From assembly GCF_002238045.1 (NCBI RefSeq), contig NZ_NBYO01000001.1, forward strand, positions 992,001 to 1,056,000: a stretch of DNA of 64,000 bases. Reading direction: 5' to 3'. The notes under the pieces were generated by a model. It was not told where the DNA came from. It saw only the letters and a list, made by a program, of their open reading frames with translations, and ran no database searches. This DNA comes from Notoacmeibacter marinus (lineage in GTDB: Bacteria; Pseudomonadota; Alphaproteobacteria; Rhizobiales; Rhizobiaceae). A program made the translations under genes and the position numbers. This document shows, piece after piece, positions 15,547-23,454 of the stretch. Position 1 is the stretch's first letter. Every line of letters starts with the position of its first letter.

Positions 15547-17053
15547 CCCCGCCCGCTGGACACCACACGACGCGGCTTCCTTCGCGGAACGCACCATAGG
15601 CGAAGCCAAGACACCAGAAAAGCGCCCCCTTTTTCGGGAATTGCCCCCGGCTCCGGTCTTTCCAATTGAAGCGTTGGGGCCGCTGAAGGACGCCGCCTTG
15701 GCGGCTCACCAAATGACGCAGGCACCCATTGCGATTGCCGCTCAATCGGTGCTGGCAGCGGCGACGTTGGCCATTCAGGCGCAGCGGAATGTTCGTCTAC
15801 CAGCGGGCGGTTCCAAACCGCTGACAGGGCTGTTCGTATCCGTAGCAGAAAGTGGCGAACGAAAGTCTAGCATTGACCGTATCGCGCTTGATCCCATTCA
15901 CGCGGTCGAACAGGAATGGCGGCGGCAATCCGACGGTGAACGGCTGGCCTATATCAATGCCAAGGAAGCGTGGGACTTTGCCCGCGAACAGGCCAAACGC
16001 AACGCAAAGAACAACCCGGCGGGGCTTCGCAGCGCATTGGACGCAATCGGCCCTGAACCGAAAGCCCCGCCCCACCCAATGCTTCTTGTGTCCGATCCGA
16101 CACCCGAAGCCCTTACTATGCACCTTGCCGAAGGTCGGCCCTTCGCAGGCGTCTTCACCGCCGAAGGTGGAATGCTCATTGGTGGCGCGGCTTTCAGCGA
16201 CGAAAGCAAGATGCGTACGGCGGCGCTGTTGAACATTTTGTGGGACGGTGAACCGATCCGCCGCAAGCGCATAACCACGGGTTCGACCTACTTGCCCGGA
16301 CGGCGATGCAGCGCCCACATCATGCTTCAGCCGGTCGTCGCCGATGAACTATTCGGCAAGAGCCTCTTCGACGGTATCGGATTGACCGCGCGTATGCTCT
16401 TGGTCGCGCCTGAAAGCACGGCGGGAATGCGCCTTTTCCGTGCGCCGCCTGTGTCAGCGTCTAACGCCTTGGCCAACTATGGCGACCGATTACGCCACCT
16501 ACTTCTACGCCCGCCGGTGATGGCGGACGACATGCCCGACGCGCTCAATCCCCCGGCGCTTTCCTTATCCAATGACTCAGCGACGGCTTGGATTGCCTTC
16601 CACGACGAATGCGAACGCGCCATGCGGTCAGACGGGGCGCTGAATCGCATCCGGGCATTCGCCGGGAAACTTGCCGAACATGCGGGAAGATTGGCGGCTG
16701 TCCTGTCCGTCTACCACGACCCCGACACGATGGAAGTTTCGCTGCCTGCCATGCAATGCGGGATTCAGTTAGCATACCACTATGCCAACGAAATGCTTCG
16801 CTTGGCCGATGGCGCGTCCGTTCCCCGCGACCTTCGATCCGCTCAAAAACTGCTTTCATGGTGGCAGTCGTGGGAAAGCCCAATCGTTCATTTGGCGACG
16901 ATCTATCAGCGCGGCCCGTCTGACCTTCGAAATGCCAAGGCCGCAAGAGCAGCGGCACAGACACTTGAAGATCATGGATGGCTTGAACGCCTGTCCCCCG
17001 GAATAGAAGTGGAAGGCAAACCCCGTAAGGAAGCTTGGAGGTTGATACCGTGA
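15536..17053 (+). CDS. DUF3987 (YfjI-like) replication-associated protein
   Basis: A 505-residue protein of the DUF3987 family, a degenerate primase-helicase-like ATPase usually next to or fused with Prim-Pol domains in mobile elements. The P-loop position reads VSVAESGERKSSID, so the classical G-K-S/T is altered to R-K-S as is common in the family. A DEC-containing helix (IAFHDECERAM) lies in the C-terminal part. The ATG at 15536 overlaps the primase stop by 11 bases and is preferred to an upstream TTG/ATG at 15509. Its end overlaps the next gene (GTGA). Confidence 0.83.
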   Translation: MTSDPARWTPHDAASFAERTIGEAKTPEKRPLFRELPPAPVFPIEALGPLKDAALAAHQMTQAPIAIAAQSVLAAATLAIQAQRNVRLPAGGSKPLTGLFVSVAESGERKSSIDRIALDPIHAVEQEWRRQSDGERLAYINAKEAWDFAREQAKRNAKNNPAGLRSALDAIGPEPKAPPHPMLLVSDPTPEALTMHLAEGRPFAGVFTAEGGMLIGGAAFSDESKMRTAALLNILWDGEPIRRKRITTGSTYLPGRRCSAHIMLQPVVADELFGKSLFDGIGLTARMLLVAPESTAGMRLFRAPPVSASNALANYGDRLRHLLLRPPVMADDMPDALNPPALSLSNDSATAWIAFHDECERAMRSDGALNRIRAFAGKLAEHAGRLAAVLSVYHDPDTMEVSLPAMQCGIQLAYHYANEMLRLADGASVPRDLRSAQKLLSWWQSWESPIVHLATIYQRGPSDLRNAKAARAAAQTLEDHGWLERLSPGIEVEGKPRKEAWRLIP

Positions 17054-17514
17054 ACGACGACACGGACCCCGGCGCTAAAGGTGCTAAACCTGCTAACGAA
17101 TTAGCGCCATTAGCAGAATTAGCGGACCTGTCCGACCAACCCGAACGCGGACCGGATGGCCGTTTTCTAACGGGCAATAACGGCGGTAAGCGGCCCAAAG
17201 GCTCACGGAATAAGCTGTCTGAAGTGTTTCTGTCCGCGCTCGCAACCGACTTTCAGGAACACGGCGCAGACGCAATCGAAGCGCTGCGTCTAACCGACCC
17301 CAAGGCGTATCTGCAAATCATCGCGGTCGTGACGGCCAAGGTGCCGTTGGCCGAAGTCAACGTGCAGAACAATACACAGGTACACCAAAACAAGGTCATG
17401 GTGGTAGTTGACCATGGGTCCGATGAAGAATGGGAAGCGAAGCTGCTACGGCAGCAGCGCGCCTTGATGGAAGAAGCTGCTACGCCGAAGGGTAACGAAG
17501 CCTCCGAAACGTAG
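17050..17514 (+). CDS. DUF5681-like small protein
   Basis: A 154-residue protein. A low-complexity acidic N-terminus leads into PDGRFLTGNNGGKRPKGSRN, the conserved GNxGGrPkGsrnk box seen in DUF5681 proteins that accompany phage or island packaging genes, followed by a helical region with IEALRLTDPKAYLQIIAVV. GTG at 17050 is chosen because GGAGGT lies seven bases upstream and overlaps the DUF3987 stop. Such proteins can resemble small-terminase DNA-binding subunits; no large terminase is present here. Confidence 0.68.
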   Translation: MNDDTDPGAKGAKPANELAPLAELADLSDQPERGPDGRFLTGNNGGKRPKGSRNKLSEVFLSALATDFQEHGADAIEALRLTDPKAYLQIIAVVTAKVPLAEVNVQNNTQVHQNKVMVVVDHGSDEEWEAKLLRQQRALMEEAATPKGNEASET

Positions 17515-17800
17515 CGCCCCGCGCCCGTTCCCGTCGCATGATTTCTTCGCGGATACGACGCCAGCGCCCTTGTTCAAACTCTTCCGACCGATACCAAGCA
17601 GCGTGTTCCTCAATGCAGGCCCGTTCGAAAGCACGATCCCTGTCCTGCACCCAAAGCCTGTCAGCTTCGGTCAAGATTTCCTGTCGCGGTATCATGCGCG
17701 GGCGAACTGACCCTTCCCAGAAGCACCATGCGAACGCGCCCCAGATTGGAGATAGGCAAACAATCCAAATCGCGGTTTCAATCCAAGTTTTCAATCCCAT
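17480..17800 (-). CDS. Small membrane protein, hypothetical
   Basis: A 106-residue protein with one N-terminal transmembrane helix (about residues 7-28: IETAIWIVCLSPIWGAFAWC). A charged, Trp/Arg/Glu-rich cytoplasmic tail follows (YRSEEFEQGRWRRIREEIM). It is convergent with the DUF5681-like gene, overlapping its last 35 bases, and divergent from the XRE gene. No family was recognised. Composition and position inside the island support it as a real accessory gene. Confidence 0.55.
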   Translation of the reverse strand: MGLKTWIETAIWIVCLSPIWGAFAWCFWEGSVRPRMIPRQEILTEADRLWVQDRDRAFERACIEEHAAWYRSEEFEQGRWRRIREEIMRRERARGATFRRLRYPSA

Positions 17801-17885
17801 GGCTGCAACACACCAATGTACCTATTGACTACATTATGTTCGTGCAGCACTACGCAACGTACGTAGCAATATTTGTGTCGATAGA

Positions 17886-17898
17886 GAACAAAATGTTC
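17886..17898. promoter_or_regulatory. Palindrome before the XRE start, candidate operator
   Basis: GAAC-AAAAT-GTTC ends 2 bases before the ATG of the XRE regulator. A second imperfect palindrome (CTACG-N7-CGTAG) lies at 17850-17866. Both would suit autoregulation of the defence operon by the encoded repressor/controller protein. Confidence 0.5.
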
Positions 17899-17900
17899 CC

Positions 17901-18248
17901 ATGGATATATTCGCAAAACGGTTACGGGAACGCGCCAAGCAACTCGGCATTTCAAACGCTGAAGCTGCAAGACGTATTGGCTTGGAAGAGCGTAGATATG
18001 CTCACTACGCTTCGGGGCGTCGGGAACCAGACTTGGCAACTCTCAAGTCTATTTCTGAAGTTCTTGGAACAACACCAAACTGGTTGCTTGGCGTCGTCGA
18101 TGCACACGATCAGGAACCAAAGAAGGCGGAACTTGTAGGCCGCTTTGCAAACGCGGCTACTGGAATGGCCGTGGAAGAACTTGAACTATGCGTCATACAG
18201 GCCGAAGCGGTCGTAGCGGCGAAACACTCGAACGGGAATGATGAATAA
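17901..18248 (+). CDS. XRE-family regulator (controller of the restriction operon)
   Basis: A 115-residue protein with an N-terminal cro/cI helix-turn-helix: FAKRLRERAKQLGISNAEAA, the recognition helix around RIGLEERRYAHYASG, and TPNWLLGV. The C-terminal 45 residues are helical and may dimerise. Its stop and the methyltransferase start share one base (TAATG), so they are coupled. By position it plays the role of a C protein, timing expression of modification and restriction after entry of the island into a new cell. Confidence 0.85.
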   Translation: MDIFAKRLRERAKQLGISNAEAARRIGLEERRYAHYASGRREPDLATLKSISEVLGTTPNWLLGVVDAHDQEPKKAELVGRFANAATGMAVEELELCVIQAEAVVAAKHSNGNDE

Positions 18249-20539
18249 TGGCGTACGAAGAAAATCTGGACCGCTTCAAGCGCGAAAACGAAGCCGCGTT
18301 GCAGGGTGGCATCATCGCCTTAGATGAAGATGAGAAGAACGTCATCTATGTCGCCCTGAACAAAAAATACAGGCTAAGCGACCCTGAAGAGTTCGTCCGT
18401 GCAAGCGCCTACGTGTCGTTGGTACTCGACTACGGTTACTCCCAAGAACAAATCGATATCGAATTCACCGTCCCGCACCGTGTCCCAAACATTCATTCGG
18501 ATATCGTTGTCTTCAAGGACAAAGCTAAAAAGACGCCCTACATCGTTGTTGAATGCAAGCGTGAAGAGGCCAGCCAAGGTGAACTGGATCAGGCCGTCGA
18601 ACAGGGCTTCGGGTATGCCAATTCTCTGAAAGCCGATTTCATGTGGATGACGTCAGGCATCCGCAACGATTACTTCAAGGTATCCGGTTTTGGCGGCGCT
18701 GAACGCGTTGAAAACCGGATCGCTGACCTTCCCAAAGAGGGTAAGGAAGAGGCGTCGCGCGCCAAATACACCAAGGGCGGAAAGGACGGCTTTGAACTTG
18801 AGATCGTCGAAGAGAACGAACTTACGCGAAAGTTCAAACAAGCCCATGATGCGTTGTGGGCGGGTGGCAAGCGCAACCCGTCCGAAGCGTTCGACGAACT
18901 CGACAAACTTATCTTCTGCAAAATTTGGGACGAACGGACCAACCGCAAGCCGGGTGAGCCCTACGACTTTCAAGTCTTCACGGACGACAAAGGCGACGAC
19001 CTGAAAAGGCGTATTCAGGCGCTCTACCATAAAGGACGTGAAAAAGACCCCGAAGTTTTCAAGGAAGATATTCGGCTGTCAAATTCGGAGCTTCAAACCG
19101 TTGTTGGTTATCTTGCAGGCACAGACCTTGGCAAGACCGACTTGGACAGCAAAGGCCGCGCTTTCGAAACCTTCATGACCGGCTTTTTCCGAGGCGAGTT
19201 CGGGCAGTATTTTACCCCTCGCAACATCGTCAAGTTCATCGTCGACGCCTTGCCGATCAATCACGATTCTGTCGTGATCGACACATCATGCGGCAGCGGC
19301 GGATTCCTGCTACATGCGCTGGACAAGGTACGCCGTGAAGCCGACAAAATGGCGGAAGACGGCTACTTCGAACTGGCATCGGTCCAGCACCACAAGCATT
19401 GGCACGACTTCGCCGAAAACAATCTCTTCGGCATTGAGATTTCCGAAGGCATCGCCCGAACGGCAAAGATGAACATGATCATCCATGATGATGGTCATAC
19501 CAATGTTATTGCTTTCGACGGGCTTGAGTCTATCGACACAATGCGCGACCGGACGAAGAACCAAGGCTTCAAACCCAACAGTTTTGACTACATCATCACC
19601 AACCCGCCTTTTGGCGCGAAGGTGAAATTGAACGAAAAGCGTTATCTTGAAGACTATGACCTTGGCTGCAAGGACGTCGATTGGATCGATGCCAAGCTGA
19701 AGAACATCACGGTCAAACAGAAGAAGGTTGGCGAAAAAGACTTCATCCGCCGCACCCTCTTGGACAAGGCGCGCGACCAACAGACAACCGAGGTGCTATT
19801 TATCGAACAATGCCACCGCTTCCTGAAGCCGGGCGGTTACATGGCGATGGTCATCCCGGATAGCATCCTGACCAATTCCAGCATGCAGTATGTGCGCGAC
19901 TGGATCGAAGAGCATTGGCGCATTGTCAGCGTCGTTTCACTTCCCCAGTTTGCCTTCGCGGCCAACGGTGCCGGTGTGAAGAGTTCCGTTCTGTTCCTGC
20001 GCAAGCACGACGATGCAACCACCATCGCCATTCAGCGCGCCAAAGAAAAGGCGCAAGACGATATCCATGCCCGCAAGGACGGCGGCAAGGCACTGGAAAA
20101 GCTGATCAAGGAAAAGGCAGCGAAGCTGAAGAAGGGCGATGCCACCATTCAGCAAATCGACGAAGAGCTTGTGGCCAAACTGGGTGCATTGGACGCCCAA
20201 GGCAATCTAACCACGGATGCCAAGCGCAAGCTGAAGGCTGAAGCAGACAAGGCTAAGAAGGCGCATGAGGCCACCGAAGCCTATCAACAATGGAAAGCCG
20301 CAACATCGGAAGAATACAATGAGCGTATCGCTACCTTACGCGAAACGCTGAACGACGAATTCTTGGCCGAAGTGAAGGCGAAAGTTAATGACTATGAAAT
20401 CTTCATGGCGATTGCCGAAGACATTGGCTACGATGCAACCGGACGACCAACCGGCGCGAACGAACTTGATACTGTTTCGCGGGAACTGAGCCGTTTTATC
20501 CAACATGTCGAAAGCGGGGTGCCGCGCCCTTTTGCCTAA
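18248..20539 (+). CDS. Fused restriction-modification subunit: HsdR-type nuclease domain plus N6-adenine methyltransferase
   Basis: A 763-residue protein. Residues about 45-135 form a PD-(D/E)XK nuclease domain like that at the HsdR N-terminus: D85 (HSDIVVF), E102 and K104 (VVECKRE), then Q110. The HsdM part follows, with SAM motif I TSCGSGGF near 345 and catalytic NPPF near 452-455. The C-terminal third (about 600-720) is rich in Lys/Glu/Ala helices, probably coiled coil. No separate HsdR helicase gene exists here, so together with the specificity subunit downstream this resembles BcgI-like type IIB systems rather than classical type I. It should methylate and cleave the same target. Confidence 0.9.
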   Translation: MAYEENLDRFKRENEAALQGGIIALDEDEKNVIYVALNKKYRLSDPEEFVRASAYVSLVLDYGYSQEQIDIEFTVPHRVPNIHSDIVVFKDKAKKTPYIVVECKREEASQGELDQAVEQGFGYANSLKADFMWMTSGIRNDYFKVSGFGGAERVENRIADLPKEGKEEASRAKYTKGGKDGFELEIVEENELTRKFKQAHDALWAGGKRNPSEAFDELDKLIFCKIWDERTNRKPGEPYDFQVFTDDKGDDLKRRIQALYHKGREKDPEVFKEDIRLSNSELQTVVGYLAGTDLGKTDLDSKGRAFETFMTGFFRGEFGQYFTPRNIVKFIVDALPINHDSVVIDTSCGSGGFLLHALDKVRREADKMAEDGYFELASVQHHKHWHDFAENNLFGIEISEGIARTAKMNMIIHDDGHTNVIAFDGLESIDTMRDRTKNQGFKPNSFDYIITNPPFGAKVKLNEKRYLEDYDLGCKDVDWIDAKLKNITVKQKKVGEKDFIRRTLLDKARDQQTTEVLFIEQCHRFLKPGGYMAMVIPDSILTNSSMQYVRDWIEEHWRIVSVVSLPQFAFAANGAGVKSSVLFLRKHDDATTIAIQRAKEKAQDDIHARKDGGKALEKLIKEKAAKLKKGDATIQQIDEELVAKLGALDAQGNLTTDAKRKLKAEADKAKKAHEATEAYQQWKAATSEEYNERIATLRETLNDEFLAEVKAKVNDYEIFMAIAEDIGYDATGRPTGANELDTVSRELSRFIQHVESGVPRPFA

Positions 20540-20551
20540 GCCCCGGCGTCG

Positions 20552-20570
20552 ATGAAGAACGGTTCTTCAT
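20552..20570 (+). repeat. Perfect inverted repeat between the methyltransferase and specificity genes
   Basis: ATGAAGAAC-G-GTTCTTCAT has 9-bp perfect arms and, as RNA, an 8-bp stem with a CGG loop. It lies 12 bases after the methyltransferase stop and exactly where the specificity gene should start. It could be an operator, a translational control hairpin or a frameshift stimulator. Confidence 0.6.
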
Positions 20571-20628
20571 AGTCAGTTGGGGCAAACTTGAACGTAGGCA
20601 TGATGCCCGCTTCTACCTTCCGCACTTT

Positions 20629-21957
20629 GTGCGGTTGGAAGAAAAGGTGCGCTTAAAGACCAATAGAAAACTTCGGGATTTTTGCTTGGCGTTGGCGGGC
20701 GGGGCGACGCCCAAGGCGGAAGAGAAGGAACTGTACTACTCCGATGACCCTGAAACGGGCATTCCTTTCATCCGTGTACAGAACCTGAATACTAATGGTG
20801 ATCTTGATGCAAACGACGTCAAATTGATCAACGAGGCAACGCATAGCGGAATGCTTGCGCGTAGCCATGTTCAAGAAAATGACCTTTTGGTGAAGATCAC
20901 GGGCGTTGGCCGTATGGCCGTTTCGTCGGTGCCGCCCGTAGGTTTTGTGGGCAACATCAATCAGCATATTGCACGCGCAAAAACCCGAAGCAGGCTGGAA
21001 AGCCGGGCGCTTGCTGCGTTCCTTAACACCGACATTGGTGAAGCGTTGGCCACACGCCGAGCAACAGGGGGAACACGACCGGCACTCGACTATCCCGCCC
21101 TTCGATCCATCCCGATCATATACAACGAAGCAATATTGTCAGTCATGGACAACGGGAACACTCGTCGTAAAGTGGCCTTGGACAAGGCCGACGCGCTACT
21201 TGCGTCAATCGACGATTACCTGCTTTCCGAACTTGGCATCGTGCTTCCGCCTGAACAGGAAAACACCATAGCTAACCGCATGTTCCGGGTGTCTATGCAT
21301 GAAGTTCAGCTACGGCACGACCCTAACTTCTTTGGACGAAAATACGTTCATCTGACAGAAGCAATAACCGCCCACCCTTTCAAACTCTTGCGGGATATCT
21401 GCTCATTTTCTTCCGAGGCTTGGGATCAGAGAACCGGTTACGAAGGCACGTTCCCCTATTTGGAAATCTCGGCAATTGACTTGAAGACCGGAGATGTTAC
21501 TGAAATTTCGGACACATCAATTGAAGAAGCGCCAAGCCGTGCCCGAATGGTTGCGCGACCGCACGACATACTTGTTTCGACAACGCGACCTTCGCGTGGG
21601 GCAATAACACTCGTTCCGCAGGAACAATCCCCTTTCATCGCATCAACGGGGTTTGCGGTAATCCGCGATGTCGATACGAGCTTGATTGATCGCGAGTATT
21701 TATACCACCTCCTACGTTCAAAGTTGGGGCTGACGCAGATGGAACAGCGCTCAAGTGGTGGTAACTATCCTGCAATAACGCCATCTGAGTTAAAGCGCAT
21801 CGAAATCCCGCTTCCTGAATTGAATACGCAAACGCGCATTGTCGCGGAAATCCAGAAACGGAAATCGGCGGCCCTTTCGATGCGTCAAGAGGCAAACGCC
21901 GAACTGGAAAAAGCCAAGGCAGAGATCGAAGCAATCTTGTTGGGGGATGCCGCATGA
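20629..21957 (+). CDS. Restriction system specificity subunit (HsdS-like)
   Basis: A protein of at least 442 residues with two target-recognition domains: the first with GGATPK and PFIRVQNL, the second starting near residue 230 with PFIAS-TGFAVIRD and NYPAITPSELKRI. Helical conserved regions and a C-terminal helix follow. GTG at 20629 is the first canonical start, but family-like sequence (VSWGKLERRHDARFYLPHF) already begins about 50 bases upstream in the same open frame, which stays open back to 20470 without ATG, GTG or TTG. The true start is therefore uncertain: an ATA start, a one-base indel after the ATG at 20552, or a -1 frameshift from the methyltransferase gene are possible. Confidence 0.85.
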   Translation: MRLEEKVRLKTNRKLRDFCLALAGGATPKAEEKELYYSDDPETGIPFIRVQNLNTNGDLDANDVKLINEATHSGMLARSHVQENDLLVKITGVGRMAVSSVPPVGFVGNINQHIARAKTRSRLESRALAAFLNTDIGEALATRRATGGTRPALDYPALRSIPIIYNEAILSVMDNGNTRRKVALDKADALLASIDDYLLSELGIVLPPEQENTIANRMFRVSMHEVQLRHDPNFFGRKYVHLTEAITAHPFKLLRDICSFSSEAWDQRTGYEGTFPYLEISAIDLKTGDVTEISDTSIEEAPSRARMVARPHDILVSTTRPSRGAITLVPQEQSPFIASTGFAVIRDVDTSLIDREYLYHLLRSKLGLTQMEQRSSGGNYPAITPSELKRIEIPLPELNTQTRIVAEIQKRKSAALSMRQEANAELEKAKAEIEAILLGDAA

Positions 21958-23444
21958 GCACGGTTTTCAATGGTGCCTTTGCGACATCAATGGGTAGCTA
22001 CCTGACTATTCGGGGATACGCTCGTCTGAACGACATAGCCACCTGCTCTTTTGCCAATTCCGAGTACCAGCGTGATCTGAAGAAAGATCATGTTGAAGAA
22101 ATAGAGAGGTTCTTTCAAATCGGCGAAGACCTTTTCTTTCCAGAAATCGTGCTGTCCGTGCCCTTGGAAACTGAACTGGAGCAAGGTGAAAACTGGGCTG
22201 AAAAGATTGATCCGCTTAGGACACTTTTGGAAGGAAAGCGGTTTGCATCAAAAGAAGCCGGTATTGATATAAGGCCAAGGGCGCAAAAAGGAAGAAATGA
22301 CCTTCGACGCTATGACATATTTGTCGGTGATGAAAAGAAGCCGTTCAGGCGCATTGATGGAAACCATAGACTTGCTGCGTTCGAAGCTCTCACCGATCTT
22401 TCATCAGACTATTTGTCCCCTTTTTGCATCTTGCTTTTCAACCACGATAATGCTCGCCGAAATGAAAAGGCGTTGTTCCACAACATCAATTCTAAAGCAT
22501 GGCCGCTGACTTCAGAGGAAACGTATAAAGGCATTATTGATTTTAGAAACGACTTCCCAGACGATGTGCTTGAGGAGCGTTTCGGTCTAGAATACCTTCA
22601 ATGCCGCCAACTCAAAGACCGGCTGGACTTCACCTACCTGTCCAACCTAAAGAACGTTTTCGGCAAGAACAAAGGGCAAGACGAATGCGCCCGGTCTGTG
22701 CTCATCCAGTCCTTGCAGGACGTTCGCAAACAAACTGACCCGAAGGCCGCACTTGACCCCGAAGCCGTATTCGAAGCGATCAAACGCATTAATGACACCT
22801 ACGGCGACAAACGATTGCAGGCGTGCACCGCACAAGGGCTGTTCGCGGCGTGCCTGTTTTTCCAATTGAGTGGCGACCGTTCGCGCGGAACCTATGAGCA
22901 GTTCACCAATTGGGTATTGCGAACGCACCAATACGAACTGCAATCGATCCATGCGGCGGACCTGATAAAGATTTTCGGCAAGATTGCCCAATCGCGCAAA
23001 CGCCAAGTGTTTGTGTCTATGCAGTTCAGCGAAGACACCAAACCGAACTTCGATGCCATTAAAAGCGCGGTCGATGATCTGAACAAGGCTCACGAACTCG
23101 ACATCGAAATCCGGCCAATCCGTATCGACCAATTCGACACCGGCTATTCCTACGAAATCAACGCCGAAGTGTTACGTTTGATCGAAGATTCCGGCCTTCT
23201 GATTGCAGACCTCACGCACGGCAACAAAAACGTCTATCAGGAAATCGGCTACCTTATGGGCCTGAACCAAGGCAAAGGGCTTGCGCACGAGAACTTCCTT
23301 CTCATCCACAATGGTTCGATTGGTGATGCCAAGAAGGATATTGGATTCAACATTGCCGGGATCAAGCAATTGCGCCTGAACGACACCAACGCGCTTCGCG
23401 AAGCGGTGAAGGATCAGGTCTCGAAATTTTATGGTTTGGGGTGA
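21954..23444 (+). CDS. DGQHR/ParB-like domain protein fused to nucleoside-deoxyribosyltransferase/TIR-like domain
   Basis: A 496-residue two-domain protein. The N-terminal half carries a DGQHR-type motif, RRIDGNHRLAAFEAL (DGNHR at 135-139), and the downstream LFHNINSKAWPL element typical of the DndB/DGQHR group. From about residue 348 there is a Rossmann-like domain with FVSMQFSED, a mid strand ending SYEINAEVLRLIEDSG, LIADLTHGNKNVYQEIG and a final LLIHN strand. That pattern is shared by nucleoside 2-deoxyribosyltransferases and related TIR-like NAD-consuming effectors, with Glu in NVYQEIG as the probable catalytic acid. The ATG overlaps the specificity stop (ATGA). A DNA-state sensor joined to a nucleotide-degrading effector is an inference. 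Confidence 0.75.
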   Translation: MSTVFNGAFATSMGSYLTIRGYARLNDIATCSFANSEYQRDLKKDHVEEIERFFQIGEDLFFPEIVLSVPLETELEQGENWAEKIDPLRTLLEGKRFASKEAGIDIRPRAQKGRNDLRRYDIFVGDEKKPFRRIDGNHRLAAFEALTDLSSDYLSPFCILLFNHDNARRNEKALFHNINSKAWPLTSEETYKGIIDFRNDFPDDVLEERFGLEYLQCRQLKDRLDFTYLSNLKNVFGKNKGQDECARSVLIQSLQDVRKQTDPKAALDPEAVFEAIKRINDTYGDKRLQACTAQGLFAACLFFQLSGDRSRGTYEQFTNWVLRTHQYELQSIHAADLIKIFGKIAQSRKRQVFVSMQFSEDTKPNFDAIKSAVDDLNKAHELDIEIRPIRIDQFDTGYSYEINAEVLRLIEDSGLLIADLTHGNKNVYQEIGYLMGLNQGKGLAHENFLLIHNGSIGDAKKDIGFNIAGIKQLRLNDTNALREAVKDQVSKFYGLG

Positions 23445-23454
23445 GGGTTAGGAT

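Noticed and set aside
22989-23444. Calling the C-terminal domain of the DGNHR protein a proven TIR NADase.
   Set aside because: The visible motifs are shared by nucleoside deoxyribosyltransferases and TIR-like families; sequence inspection alone cannot decide.
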